Shown: one piece after another, positions 11,113 to 22,164 of the stretch
How positions within the stretch are numbered: the first letter of the stretch is position 1
How the letters are laid out: every line of letters begins with the position of its first letter
NCBI GenBank assembly: GCA_004352715.1
Contig: SCFE01000002.1
Location: 5,398,144-5,462,143, forward strand
Length of the DNA: 64,000 nt
Reading direction: 5' to 3'
Source: Hofstenia miamia
Lineage: Eukaryota > Xenacoelomorpha > Acoela
Notes under the pieces: model-generated
Seen by the model: only the letters and a program-made list of their open reading frames with translations
Databases searched by the model: none
Told to the model about the DNA's origin: nothing
Position numbers and translations under genes: made by a program

Positions 11113-11132
11113 CTACTTAATATATTAAGTAG
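11113..11132. repeat. Perfect 20-bp palindrome
   Basis: CTACTTAATATATTAAGTAG is fully self-complementary. It lies 50 bp after a telomere-like degenerate tract (AGGGTTAAGGTTAGAGTTAAG in two parts). Function unknown. Confidence 0.9.
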
Positions 11133-13936
11133 GCAATGTCTCGTTGCGTTAAAATAAAATTTTGTGTTCCAGTATGTCCCTAAGCAACGTTTACCTATTC
11201 AAAAATTTACTGGCACACTTATCAAGAAATTTGAAAGTTTATTGAAAGTAAACTAAAAGAGTTAAACGAGGAAAACATTTTTTCAATCTCTAAGACAACA
11301 TAAAATATTTATATTTCCATCGCTTAAGCAACTATAATATATTATTAATAAAGCTATGTGACAAGAAAAATATTTCAATAAGTACACCAGTTGCAGAAAT
11401 GGCAAGCACCTCGACAGCAAGCTGAGATAGAAAGGTGTTCTTGTAAACAATTAATCAAGAACTGTGAAAATGTTTTAATGTTCTCTAGGCTTCGGCTAGA
11501 CTATGTGATTGGTAGCATGTGTAAATGGCATCACCAGTAAGTGGTTAAACTGCATTGCAAATATAATCACATATACGTTTACATGTCGAGGATTTAGAGC
11601 CAAAAAGTGCCAACTTCAAAAAATGGATTTTTGGAATTACCCATATGTAACCTAACACTATACACCTTATACATTGTTTTCTGTACTTTATTTTGACTGA
11701 TGCCTCATTCAAAAATTATTTAAAGCAACTTAGTGACAAATTTAAAGTCATTTAGAGCAAAATGATAACTGCTGATTTACCGTTATTAGAATTATTTATT
11801 AGCAACAATTCATTATATTCGCTAGTTTATTAAATTGCCCAGCCAGTCCTGGTACGTAGGCTAGCCCGAAGGTGTCCATCTAAACATCATACCCACACCA
11901 GCGTGGATATAACATACTACCACTGTCACAAATAATAAAGTTATAATGTTGTTAAAATCATAGTGGCCCTAAAAATGGAATTTTACATTATTACATTATA
12001 ATTACGTAAACTACAAAACCTAACACCATACTAAACCATTTTCGTATACCTTTAACATCATTTATTTTCATACCCTATTACCACTTATCTCAAAATTGCA
12101 AAGCAGACATAGGCCTCAATTTTAATATGATTAGACCTAAATATACTGCATTAAGTGTAAATCCCCTTCTGAATTACAATAAGAGTTGCTTCTGAAAAGT
12201 TCAAAGTAATAATAATAATAATAATAGTTAACTGTCCATTTTATATATTCACTTGTTTAAAAAATGATTGTCACCTATAAAATATTATTAATAAAACACT
12301 TACAACATCATTAACATTAATTAAATATACGTGTGTCAATGAAATTTATAAAATCCTGAATTTAATAAACGAGATGTCTATCAAGCTAGTTGAATGACAG
12401 CACTATAGCGAACGCTACCTTATAATCTTGTCTAAATCGCGTTAGTGTTTTTATTGCAGTTGAAAATCTTTGTATACAATTTTGCTATGATACGATGACT
12501 ATTAATTAAATTGTACCAAATCTGGGGAAAATACAGGTGAAACTATATATAATATAAACTATATTTTCAAACACGTTTGACCAAAAATGAAAGCAGTCTG
12601 GCATTAAAACTTTTCTGAAAATATTGTTGGGAAGTTATTATTACGCTTCAGTATAATTTAGAAATTGATAAATATTTATTGAATTTTTAATAAATTGATA
12701 GAAGTCCATTGTAGATAACAATTGGGTCGGTGTTTGATTGAGTTAGAAATGAACTGTATCATCAATGTGGAAAGAAAAAATATTTTTGATACTTGAATTA
12801 GACCCAGAAAATAATGTAAAACTTTTTGAAAATGCTTAAGTATATCGATTATAATACAGCTAGTTAATTTCCTTGATGTATAAGAATTGTTACAGAAAAA
12901 ATCTAATGGAACAATTATATGAAAATTCCGGGCAACATATGGTTGTTTTAAATCTAAAGCATCGAGTTAGAGTCATTCAGGAAAAATTCATGCCTGTTTT
13001 TTCTTATGTCAATAACATGCATTATACTTAATAATTTTGTTAGGTTTTGAGTAAATGATTAGGTTGATATAAAGTATTAACATGGAAATAATCATTAAAT
13101 AGAAAGCCAGAGATCTTTCGAAATATTTTGTGCAGTCATATAAGTATAAGTTTCTATCTTTGAGCCTCAATTTTACTATTAATAAGTTCAATTTAGAGTA
13201 TATTTTCTGCTACGTCACAGACATATTTGATAAAATGTATAAAACTTTCTTAAGCGTATAACTTGACTTTGATCAAAATGATTTGTGTAGAAGGACATAG
13301 TATTTCCCTTGCAGCGGTTGATAATATGCAAATTAATGGAATTCAGTATTAAAGAGATAATTTAATATTCTGTAATTTTACAAAAGAAAATACAAAGCTT
13401 TGGCGCAAAATGGTTCTTTCTTAGAGAAGAAACCTTTGAAGATTAACAAATCGTTGCGTTTAGCGTACATCAGAAATCTTTGATGAAGTAATAACGAAGC
13501 GTAAACAACTAGTCAAGTATAAGGAATAAATAAATTACAAAATTGCCGTTAAGGAATTGATTGCAAGTAACTACAAGGGCATTGAAAATATTTGCGAACT
13601 TCTATTATTCGAGACATAATCCTGGTTTTTGTGTTTTATAATAATATGGAAGAGCAAAATGGTTGTGAAGAACTTGACATACTAAATATTATTGTTAGTG
13701 CTGTTAAACATGCGAAGTGTCAGTCTGTCAAACCTTTTAACTGTAATAGTGAGTGACAGTCAAGGCTACCCTATATTTGGTGATTAATTGTTTCCTTAGT
13801 GGTATTGCTTGGATTAGTATTTACTAATTTATGGCTTCATACAATTTTTGAAAAATATTTTATCGGTCAAGATAATATGGCAACCTTCGTATTTTGTATA
13901 TTAGAAAAAATGATATTCCGCGGCTGGTTCATGATT

Positions 13937-13940
<4 letters not shown>

Positions 13941-13972
<32 letters not shown>
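13941..13972. repeat. (AT)n microsatellite
   Basis: Sixteen AT units. The isoleucine-tyrosine peptides on both strands here are its translation. Confidence 0.95.
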
Positions 13973-13975
<3 letters not shown>

Positions 13976-15180
13976 CGAGAAATCTGTTTAACAGATCGGT
14001 TTGATAAATATCCCGACTAGTGCTGTTGAATGAATCTATAAAACTAACAATATGGTCAGCACTTGTTTCGTAAAACCCTTCTGCTATTATTATCATCCAC
14101 CTAATAAAATTGTGCACAAAAATCTAATGTTAGTAAACCGGCTAAACCGTATCAGCTAAATAATTAACAAATGGACTGCCAGCCATACTCGGCAGTTTAT
14201 ATTTTTTTGAAATGTTAATGTTGAAAATATGTGGTGTCTAAATGCATTGTTATTGACTAAGAACATGTCACAATAAAATAATGAGAAAAAAATGTTGACA
14301 AGGGCCCTAACTGAGAATAGGTGCTTCGTACTTTTGAAAAATTGAAGTCGTAGGTGGTTTGCACTCCCACACTGTCAATTAATTTTTGTACTATAACGCT
14401 CATGTTGTCATTCAGCAACAAGAATGGAATAACATGTGAGGTCGTTTTAATTCACAAATATTTTTGCTTGCACACCCATCTAAAAAGCTTACAAACTTAG
14501 ATGTCAACCACACGGATGAAGCTTCATTAGAATATCGACATGTAAACAATCTTTCATATCTTAGAAATACGTCTAGTTTTTGCATGCCTTTGTAGTTAGT
14601 ATTTTTTCGCCTTTCCGTTTTACAAATTTTTTGCACATTAATTATTCTAAGAAATCTACTTGAAATTTTAGTTCTAATTTTGAAATAAATTAATTTAAGA
14701 TAATAATTTTGCCATTCTCAAATGAAGATAGAGTAATTAGCAATAAAATGATTTGTTAGTTCGTAAATGAACGAGCAAAAGCAAATAGAAAGCTAAATAT
14801 ATTGTAAAATCTGTATGCATAATTTGATATAACAAATATTTGCAAAGGTATACATGCATATGTCACTAAATGTTCAGTTTTCCTTAAAAAACATTTTGTA
14901 TGCATTACTTACCTGTAAACCTATTAAATAAGTAGATAAAAATCTCTCACTGGAGCTAATTAATCGTTGCAATTTTGATCTGAACTTTTTGAACTCGAAA
15001 TATTTCAACAATAGCATATAGAGCTTGGCATTACAAACATGCAGTTGGTTAAGTTGCAGTAAATAAATGATAATGAAATAAATTAGAAAATATATTAATA
15101 ATTTTATTCTATATTGATTGGATCTTTATAAAGAAACTTGTAGACATTTACCGTAAACTTAGATTTTAAGTTAGTGAGTG

Positions 15181-16500
15181 ACATCGGGTATCAAATTGTA
15201 GGGCAGTGTCGGGTCAGCTTCGGATGCAAAGCTTAGATTGATTCATGAAAAAATTAGTATAGTTAATCATATAGGATAAGGCCCGTGCCCGGTCCGTATC
15301 CCGTACCCATAAAAATAGGCATGTAATGCTCTTATCTAAACGTTATTTAACTAAAATAGCTTGACACAACAAAAAAATCTTGAAGTATGCTATTATTAAG
15401 AGGTCATACTCCCAAAAAGTTTATGTCTGCTGACAGCCCTATAAAGTCATAATTAAACTCATACGTATAATTGAGAACACATCTAGTAGTAATAAAATAC
15501 TTTAAATGGAAAATGCATGTGGACTTTCTCCTTGTATGTCTTCGTAAAATATGAAAATTACATTAATTCAATTTAAACCATATGAATGTCATGTGAAGTT
15601 AACAACTAATGCGTTTACGTCTAGATTACAATATATTGCAAATGAATACTATATTTTGATCAATGGTAGGACAGACGATGACATTAAAATAGAGTTCTTT
15701 AGACTTGATAAAGACAATGAATTTCAAGTGATTTTGAGTAATATTATATTTGCTATGCTGTAAGTGAGGATAAGGATATAAATCTCCATTAAGTTTGGTG
15801 TTAAACGAAATACATATACTGTACCAAGGCCTATGCATTACTGGCCACTTAGTGATTAAAATTTCAATGCAAAATGCAAGTCATGTGATGCAACTCTTTC
15901 AGTTGATTTAAATTGAATTTATTAAGCTGAATATATAGTCAAAATGATGTTCTCTACAACTTGTTTTTTGATGTTTTTCAATTTTGTTGAAAATTTTGTC
16001 ATCAATAAAATCAAATGTACGAAGAATTACCACTAATTGAAATAGTCAAGAGCAAGGACATTATCTGCATTAACCACCAGGAAGAGATTTCAAACTTAAT
16101 ATTTACTACTATTGTAAATATCATCCTCAAAAACAATCAAAAACTATCTGAAGATTTAAAAAGAAGATCATAATTAGAACAATTCAAGAGATTAAAACGT
16201 GCTAAGCGTCCCTAATGATTAATACTTTTATTTGTGTAGAGTGCCAAATTTCATATTGATGAAACAAATATGAAATACATATATTTATATTTTTAATATT
16301 ATGTCATTCATGAATTTATACAACAAATGAGTTCGCTTAAGTATTAACAATTCAAATATTGAATATAAACAACCGCCCCCCCCCTCCTGAAAGGTCGGGC
16401 AGACTACCATGGTTGTGTTATTTAGTAGGCCCTGACTGTACATAGATATATTCCTTTGTCCGTACCCGGTTCGGACCTTACCCCAAGTAATCATCATTAC
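15181..16500. other. Non-coding stretch with C-rich 'CCCGTACCC' clusters
   Basis: Two GC-rich islands stand out in AT-rich sequence: 15282-15310 (GGCCCGTGCCCGGTCCGTA then CCCGTACCC) and 16459-16486 (GTCCGTACCCGGTTCGGACC then TTACCCC). Related GGGTCGGGT words occur at 15203, 34660 and 46610-46690, so this is a dispersed degenerate repeat family. No gene is seen. Confidence 0.5.
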
Positions 16501-16515
16501 TAAGTAATACCAATA

Positions 16516-17339
16516 CTAAAGAAGCAGTGAGCTCATAGTTAAAAACTTTAAGACGACTGCAAAAACTGCAAGAAACTTAATTTTCCAGAATCAAATGCGT
16601 AATTGAATCATGGTGAACTCAAAATCATTACCATTGATCTTATAACTTTGAACGCTGGCAATAAATTTTTGGAGAAGTTTTCCAATACAAGGAACAAATT
16701 AACAAAGATTTGTTCAACTTATAGATTGTGAAGGTCTTAAGTAGACACTCAGCCAAGTACGGATACAAAGAAAGGCCCCTCTTAAAAATTAATCAAAACG
16801 GCACAGTAAAAGATTAAATAAGGAAATTCTTTAGTACCAAATTATTTATTTTAGCTTAGCATATATAATGCACCCACCAAATGTAGTGATGGTCGAACCT
16901 AAATTATATTTACATGCAGAGCACAGAATGGGGAGTGGAGAAAAATTTTCACCCAGTTGCACGTGACACCTATTAGTAAAATCATGGACATCTAGATATT
17001 ATCTGGACGCGATGCTGCTTTAAATAATTAAATTACGCAATCCTTTGGAGGCTATCACGTATCACCCCTTTAAAAAGCATAATACGGAAATTTTTCAATT
17101 GCCTTGCAAAAAATTTCGTTAAGGATCTTTCAATAAAAGACAATTCTACAGTAAGTGAATTAACGATTCACAAGCTTGTTGGAAAATAACTTTTTTGTTT
17201 GTAATGTGTTTTTTGTTTTTCTTTTATAAAATATGTTATATGTGAGTTTATTGCTTTTCTATGAAAACTTTTTACTATATGGACGTATGCTTCTATGACA
17301 CAGAAATTTATTCGCATATTTAAGTGTATGTACACATAT
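16516..17339. repeat. Right copy of the duplicated segment, piece 1
   Basis: 16805-17339 matches 1-535. 16516-16804 is additional left flank that recurs at 17575-17863. The piece ends at a single N (17340). Confidence 0.9.
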
Positions 17340-17340
17340 N

Positions 17341-17573
17341 TTGCTTTTCTATGAAAACTTTTTACTATATGGACGTATGCTTTTATGACACAGAAATTAT
17401 ATTCGCATATTTAAGTGTATGTACACATATATTTTAAGTATACAAGAAATCTATCTTTGAAAATTGTATTTCCGTGATGTGTAGTAGTCATTCTATTATC
17501 AAATATAATTGTTAGACATTGAATTCGAAATATGATGGATATACAACTAGAAAATATATTTACAGATAAAATT
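17341..17573. repeat. Right copy, piece 2 (overlaps piece 1)
   Basis: Matches about 449-673 with small differences (TTTTATGAC for TTCTATGAC, AAATTATATTC for AAATTTATTC, one added T after GAAAA). It overlaps the end of piece 1 and stops at a single N (17574). The pattern suggests an allelic contig inserted by the assembler. Confidence 0.85.
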
Positions 17574-17574
17574 N

Positions 17575-18070
17575 CTAAAGAAGCAGTGAGCTCATAGTTA
17601 AAAACTTTAAGACGACTGCAAAAACTGCAAGAAACTTAATTTTCCAGAATCAAATGCGTAATTGAATCATGGTGAACTCAAAATCATTACCATTGATCTT
17701 ATAACGTTGAACGCTGGCAATAAATTTTTGGAGAAGTTTTCCAATACAAGGAACAAATTAACAAAGATTTGTTCAACTTATAGATTGTGAAGGTCTTAAG
17801 TAGACACTCAGCCAAGTACGGATACAAAGAAAGGCCCCTCTTAAAAATTAATCAAAACGGCACAGTAAAAGATTAAATAAGGAAATTCTTTAGTACCAAA
17901 TTATTTATTTTAGCTTAGCATATATAATGCACCCACCAAATGTAGTGATGGTCGAACCTAAATTATATTTACATGCAGAGCACAGAATGGGGAGTGGAGA
18001 AAAATTTTCACCCAGTTGCACGTGACACCTATTAGTAAAATCATGGACATCTAGATATTATCTGGACGCG
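17575..18070. repeat. Right copy, piece 3 (repeats piece 1 at 1059-bp offset)
   Basis: Aligns base for base with 16516-17011, with at least one substitution (AACGTTGAACG for AACTTTGAACG). It ends at a single N (18071). Confidence 0.9.
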
Positions 18071-18071
18071 N

Positions 18072-18594
18072 AAATATATTTACAGATAAAATTAACTGCT
18101 GGCAATTTGTCAATGGATTTCTCTTTTGAAAGTAATTTGTCCTGTTTTACTAAATACTTGCAAAATCCTTCTTCCACAAAGCTATTCGCCATTGTTCAAT
18201 TAAGAGGATGGAGCTATTTCGTCGTTCTACCGCTTAAATTTGAGTTTTAAATCGGCTATTAACGTCAATGTGACAAAGCTTCTTAGGAAGTGAACGTGTC
18301 TTTAGGAACAATTTGTTGTCGAACTAATCATTACCTTAAATTGTGAGAACGGTCCCCCTGAAATCCGTACCAGAGGCAATGCAAAAATCGATTAGGAATT
18401 CAATTGGAATAATTCGGTTTTTAAATATCTTTTCCGAAAAGAATAACGCATAGCCAATTAATATTTCTTAAATAAAAGGACAAAATACTCAATACTGAAC
18501 CTATCAAAATCGCAACATAAACATTGTCTATAAAATAATTATCCGTATATTTTATACTATTGTGACAAGAAGTAATTATAATTGTTAGATACCG
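18072..18594. repeat. Right copy, piece 4
   Basis: Matches about 656-1173. Sequence from 18595 is not found elsewhere in the window, so this is where the two copies part. Confidence 0.9.
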
Positions 18595-19740
18595 GTATTC
18601 GTTGTTAATTTTAATAGGCAAATGTTTCATTTTTAGGGAATTAACGAACATTGATTTCGACCGTTATTTCATTTGTTTATTTACAATTGTTTTCTCAGTT
18701 CTCACTGTGTTACAACAGGTGTGCACTATACACACTCATCATGCATTGATTTAATTAAATAATGTTAAATGCTTAAAAGAATCATTGCTTACAATATTCT
18801 TTTACATAGTAAAATACAATTATCGAATTCATAAAAAGTTTTCCATCAACGTTTTAGTTTAAATTTTGTGGTTAAGTTGTAATTTGGGCAGTTTTAGGCC
18901 CAAACCCAATGCAACCTCGGCCGAAGACAGACCCAACAAATTTCAAATATCAATAATTCAGCACAGGCTAGGCTCGAGTCTTCATTTATTCATTTACGCC
19001 ACTGACAGTGACTTGTGTTTGATAGAAGTCGAATCCCATAAACACTACATTGTGAAATTTATTCGATAAATTGCATAATGTATTGATTAACATATGCACT
19101 TGTCCATCAATAATGCTAATTTAATTATATTGCAATTCCACTAGGGTCACCTTAATTCTACAAACGTGTCATATCTGTCACATTTCACGATAGTCCTTCT
19201 TAGCGCCAACCCTCAAATATAGTATTTATCACTTGGAGGAAATATCAACTTTTATATATTCCATTACTAAAACTATCAGGAAAATTTACATAACCTTACA
19301 TCAGCGCAAAGTGAGAGAGACTTCTCCAAAACCCTCCTTACTTTCAACTGATAAAGTGAATGCCCTAGAAGTTATTCATCGGCCAACACTGCTGGGCTGG
19401 TTAAATTTAAACAGACAGACTGCTTTTTATCATTTGAAAGTTAAAGTTTTCAAGTGAATTTTTCTGCTCTCATGAATTTCTAATATAAATTCAAATATTA
19501 GGCCCAGCCCGTCCCAATTCCAACTCTGCTGGACACTATTCGAAATACGCAAGTACCTGTTGTCCAATGTGTAGACTGCAAATTTAAAAAACACCTCTTC
19601 TTACTTGAGTATTAGGACTTCTTAAATATAGCTAAAACGTAAATTTCTGAAATCAAAAATTTGCCACTTTTTCAATTTTTGATAATAAGGAAAATTTTGC
19701 GCATAAACTAGATCAAATCAAATAGGAGAAACATTTAAAT
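18595..19740. other. Non-coding stretch downstream of the GT92 exons
   Basis: The missing 3' exon(s) of the minus-strand glycosyltransferase should lie here or further left, but I found no convincing conserved segment. GC-rich patches at 18895-18935 and 19500-19535 do not translate into anything I recognise. Confidence 0.4.
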
Positions 19741-19750
19741 AAGTAATTAC

Positions 19751-20236
19751 CCGATGATAACATTGAATGATGAACTACATTTTTCTTGGCTTTTGAAACT
19801 TGTACAATTTGCTTGTCTAAATTATTTGCTCGTTTCTTTGTGATTCGGTAAAGTCTGTCGGTCAAATAAGAATGCTCTTCCTTAGGTGCAGGCTTCCCAA
19901 GAAATAAATAGTTTGATATTGATATTTCTGAACCTCTTGCATACTTTTGTTGAAATTTCTTGACATACCTCATTAGATAATGAGGTTCAAGATCTTCTGA
20001 AGAAAATATGTACTCATCAATGTCTGTAAGGATTTGCCAAATAGTGGTATTCTTTCCAAACACTTTAAGGGCATGATCAAAGGCAGAGTGTTTAGTTTTG
20101 TGAAGATTGTAGGGCTTAGCCAAATGACTCCAATCTATGTATGTGACATAGCCATTGTCAATGAAATATTTCAAATTGTCAAATTGTGCTTCATCTTTTG
20201 TGTAGTATACATCGTAGATGTAGACGTGTTCACAAC
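19751..20236 (-). CDS. GT92-family glycosyltransferase, catalytic exon 2
   Basis: A 486-bp internal exon, phase 1 at both ends. The acceptor is TTAG at 20240-20237 and the donor is GTAATT from 19750. Joined to exon 1 it gives a continuous glycosyltransferase 92 (former DUF23) domain: EHVYIYDVYYT near residue 105, YFIDNGYVTYIDW near 126, then the metal-binding DxD-type motif TDIDEYIF (D174, D176, E177), and KNVVHHSM near the end. GT92 enzymes are Golgi type II membrane proteins; characterised members transfer galactose to glycans. The DIDEY motif is intact, so there is no sign of decay in this exon. The exon ends in mid-domain, so one or more 3' exons must follow at lower coordinates, unless the gene is truncated. 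Confidence 0.8.
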
Positions 20237-21857
20237 CTAAGTTTTTGCAAAAAATAATAAAATATATTATTTTTTAAAATAAATTTGATAAAAAAACTAT
20301 ACAATGCAATATTTGATTCCTATAGAGCATAACCTAATAAAATGTACAGAGAGGAAGACCAACTCGAAATTGCCTAAGCATAATTTTTAAGTAATTTTAT
20401 GCGTCCGCCTTCAAATAATTCCATTATTATGATTCATCAAATATTGCTTAAAAACTATACATGTAGAAGATACATGTAACGAAAAGCAAACAGATATTTG
20501 TACTTAACACATACAACCTACTCAATCCTAACAATTTGTGATGGTTTCAATACTGAAACCACTTCTTTTATTTCCATCTTCAATTCGTCTATGCAAACAT
20601 AGCCGGAACTTGAGCGTCTATCTACAGAAAACAAAATAGTTGACGCTAGTTGTGGTTGCCATGGATTTTAGAGTTCTATATTATCTGTACACTAAGTATT
20701 GGAATAATTGGAATATTTGGTTAAAAATCTGACTTTCCATTGGAAAAAGTTAATATTTTCTTTCATTTTAAGTTTAGGAATAATTTTTTGCACTACACAA
20801 TAACAGGAAAGCGCACTTACCCATATATGTATCCATATTCCTCGATTCCCAAATTTTCTAAAATGCGGGGGAGAAAATTTCTGAAATTAAAATGCAATAG
20901 ACCGTTTGGATTTAAATTTCCTGTCTTGAAAATGTATACAATTTGTGCACATACTTTAGCTTATGCAAACCTAAGCTGGAATTGTGTTTATTATATGATA
21001 TTTAGAAGGCGTAGAATAAATTAGAATAAATTCAATACACCTTTCTATTGAATGCTAATTTTTGCTTTTAGATTCATTATCATTGATAACATTTGACGTA
21101 ATAAATTTGAATTGCGTCACATGTTCTAAGAGCAATTGGCTTATAACAAAATTTAATCTTCTTTTTTATTCGTTTAACCAAAAATATAGTTTACTGTCAT
21201 ATTTCACTAGTAATTGCTGCTCAACCTATTTGCTAAATTTGATTTGTTGGTTGCCCGATAAAAAATTCTGAACCCATGGTGACATATAGTTCCACCATAT
21301 AGCTTCTATTGGGTACTACATTCTAATATATTTTCCAAAATTAGCACCGAATGCCACCCAAGGGATGTAGATTAGTTAAATTACCAAAACTAATTGAGAA
21401 AACATAAGCTGTTGTTCATAGAAACAACACCAGTAATAAAATCAAAGTCTCATAGTGGTCCCAGTCCCTATATTTATTCCCAACTGCCAGTCGCTTCTCA
21501 ATCACACTTACAGCATGCTATAATTTCTCTTACCATTAATTCAAAGCAGTTTTCTGTATAAATCATAAGCTAGATTTATAGTTTAACTGTTAAAGCTAAT
21601 AATAAAAGCTAATAATTAAAAGCTTCAGTTGAAATCCATAGTCGAATAAGAGGCAAGTCAAATTGAAAACAGATATTTTACTGAAGTTAAGAAATTAACA
21701 TTAAATTATTAATATCTTTTCATAAAAATGGCTGAAAACACAAATCGAACTAATTGATTATCAGCGAAAAAGATTCAATATCTATTTAAACAGAACAATT
21801 TAAATTTAGTTTGTACCATAGTAACAATATTAACTTTAAAGCAACACTGAAATGCAC
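20237..21857 (-). other. Intron 1 of the GT92 gene
   Basis: A 1621-bp intron inferred between donor GTGCAT (21857 downward) and acceptor TTAG (ending 20237). It is AT-rich. The plus-strand frames in it (20740-21024, 21062-21271) have no recognisable domain. Confidence 0.7.
20515..20621 (-). other. Candidate alternative terminal exon inside the GT92 intron
   Basis: On the minus strand a good acceptor (TTTTCTGTAG, ending 20622) is followed by an open segment encoding YVCIDELKMEIKEVVSVLKP and ending IVRIE-stop. Its phase is compatible with the exon 1 donor, so splicing from exon 1 would give a short protein lacking the catalytic core. It matches no family I know and may be a chance frame or an exon of a nested gene. 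Confidence 0.25.
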
Positions 21858-22164
21858 CTGAATACTGCATAAACTGTAGCCATTGCCGCAACTCTAATGC
21901 AGTCAGTTTGGCCTTATCACTTTCGTAGATGCGTACAACTAAAATTGCCACTAAGAAGTATGGCGGAAGCTGCCTGAATCCAGTTTTCGTCCAGTCTTCG
22001 CATTGATATGTAGATTTTGTGGTGGGCACTTCCCTACTGGTGGTTTCCCTTTGAATATGCTTTATGGAAGAACTATTGGTAATTAACTGAAGAAGAACAA
22101 TATTGAAGAAGAAAGCGGTGATACTAAAAATTAGGACTGATTTGCATCGAGGTCGACTGAACAT
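21858..22164 (-). CDS. GT92-family glycosyltransferase, exon 1 (membrane anchor and start of domain)
   Basis: Encodes the first 102 residues and the first base of the next codon. The ATG at 22164 is chosen because it is the first in frame after an upstream TAG. It gives a short basic tail (MFSRPRCKS), then one membrane segment (VLIFSITAFFFNIVLLQLI, about residues 10-29), a Ser/Thr-rich stem, and the start of the catalytic domain (LPPYFLVAILVVRIYESDKA, then LELRQWLQFMQYSG). This is the order expected of a type II Golgi transferase. The donor is CAG|GTGCAT; phase 1 matches exon 2 exactly and restores ...QYSGCEHVYIYD. An AG at the end of ATATTTAG, 16 bases upstream of the ATG, could be a 5' UTR splice acceptor. 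Confidence 0.75.

Larger units (their letters stand above)
10057..15180. other. Gene-free stretch with simple repeats
   Basis: No coding frame I can support. It holds a long (AT)n tract at 10784-10834, a perfect 20-bp palindrome at 11113-11132, a short (AAT)n at 12205-12227 and an (AT)n at 13941-13972. Open frames of 60-75 residues here have biased, repeat-driven composition. Confidence 0.55.

Noticed and set aside
1-17977. Terminal repeats of a 16.8-kb circular molecule
   Set aside because: The two copies diverge after the shared segment (gap and promoter block on one side, unique sequence from 18595 on the other), and no mitochondrial, plasmid or viral genes lie between them.
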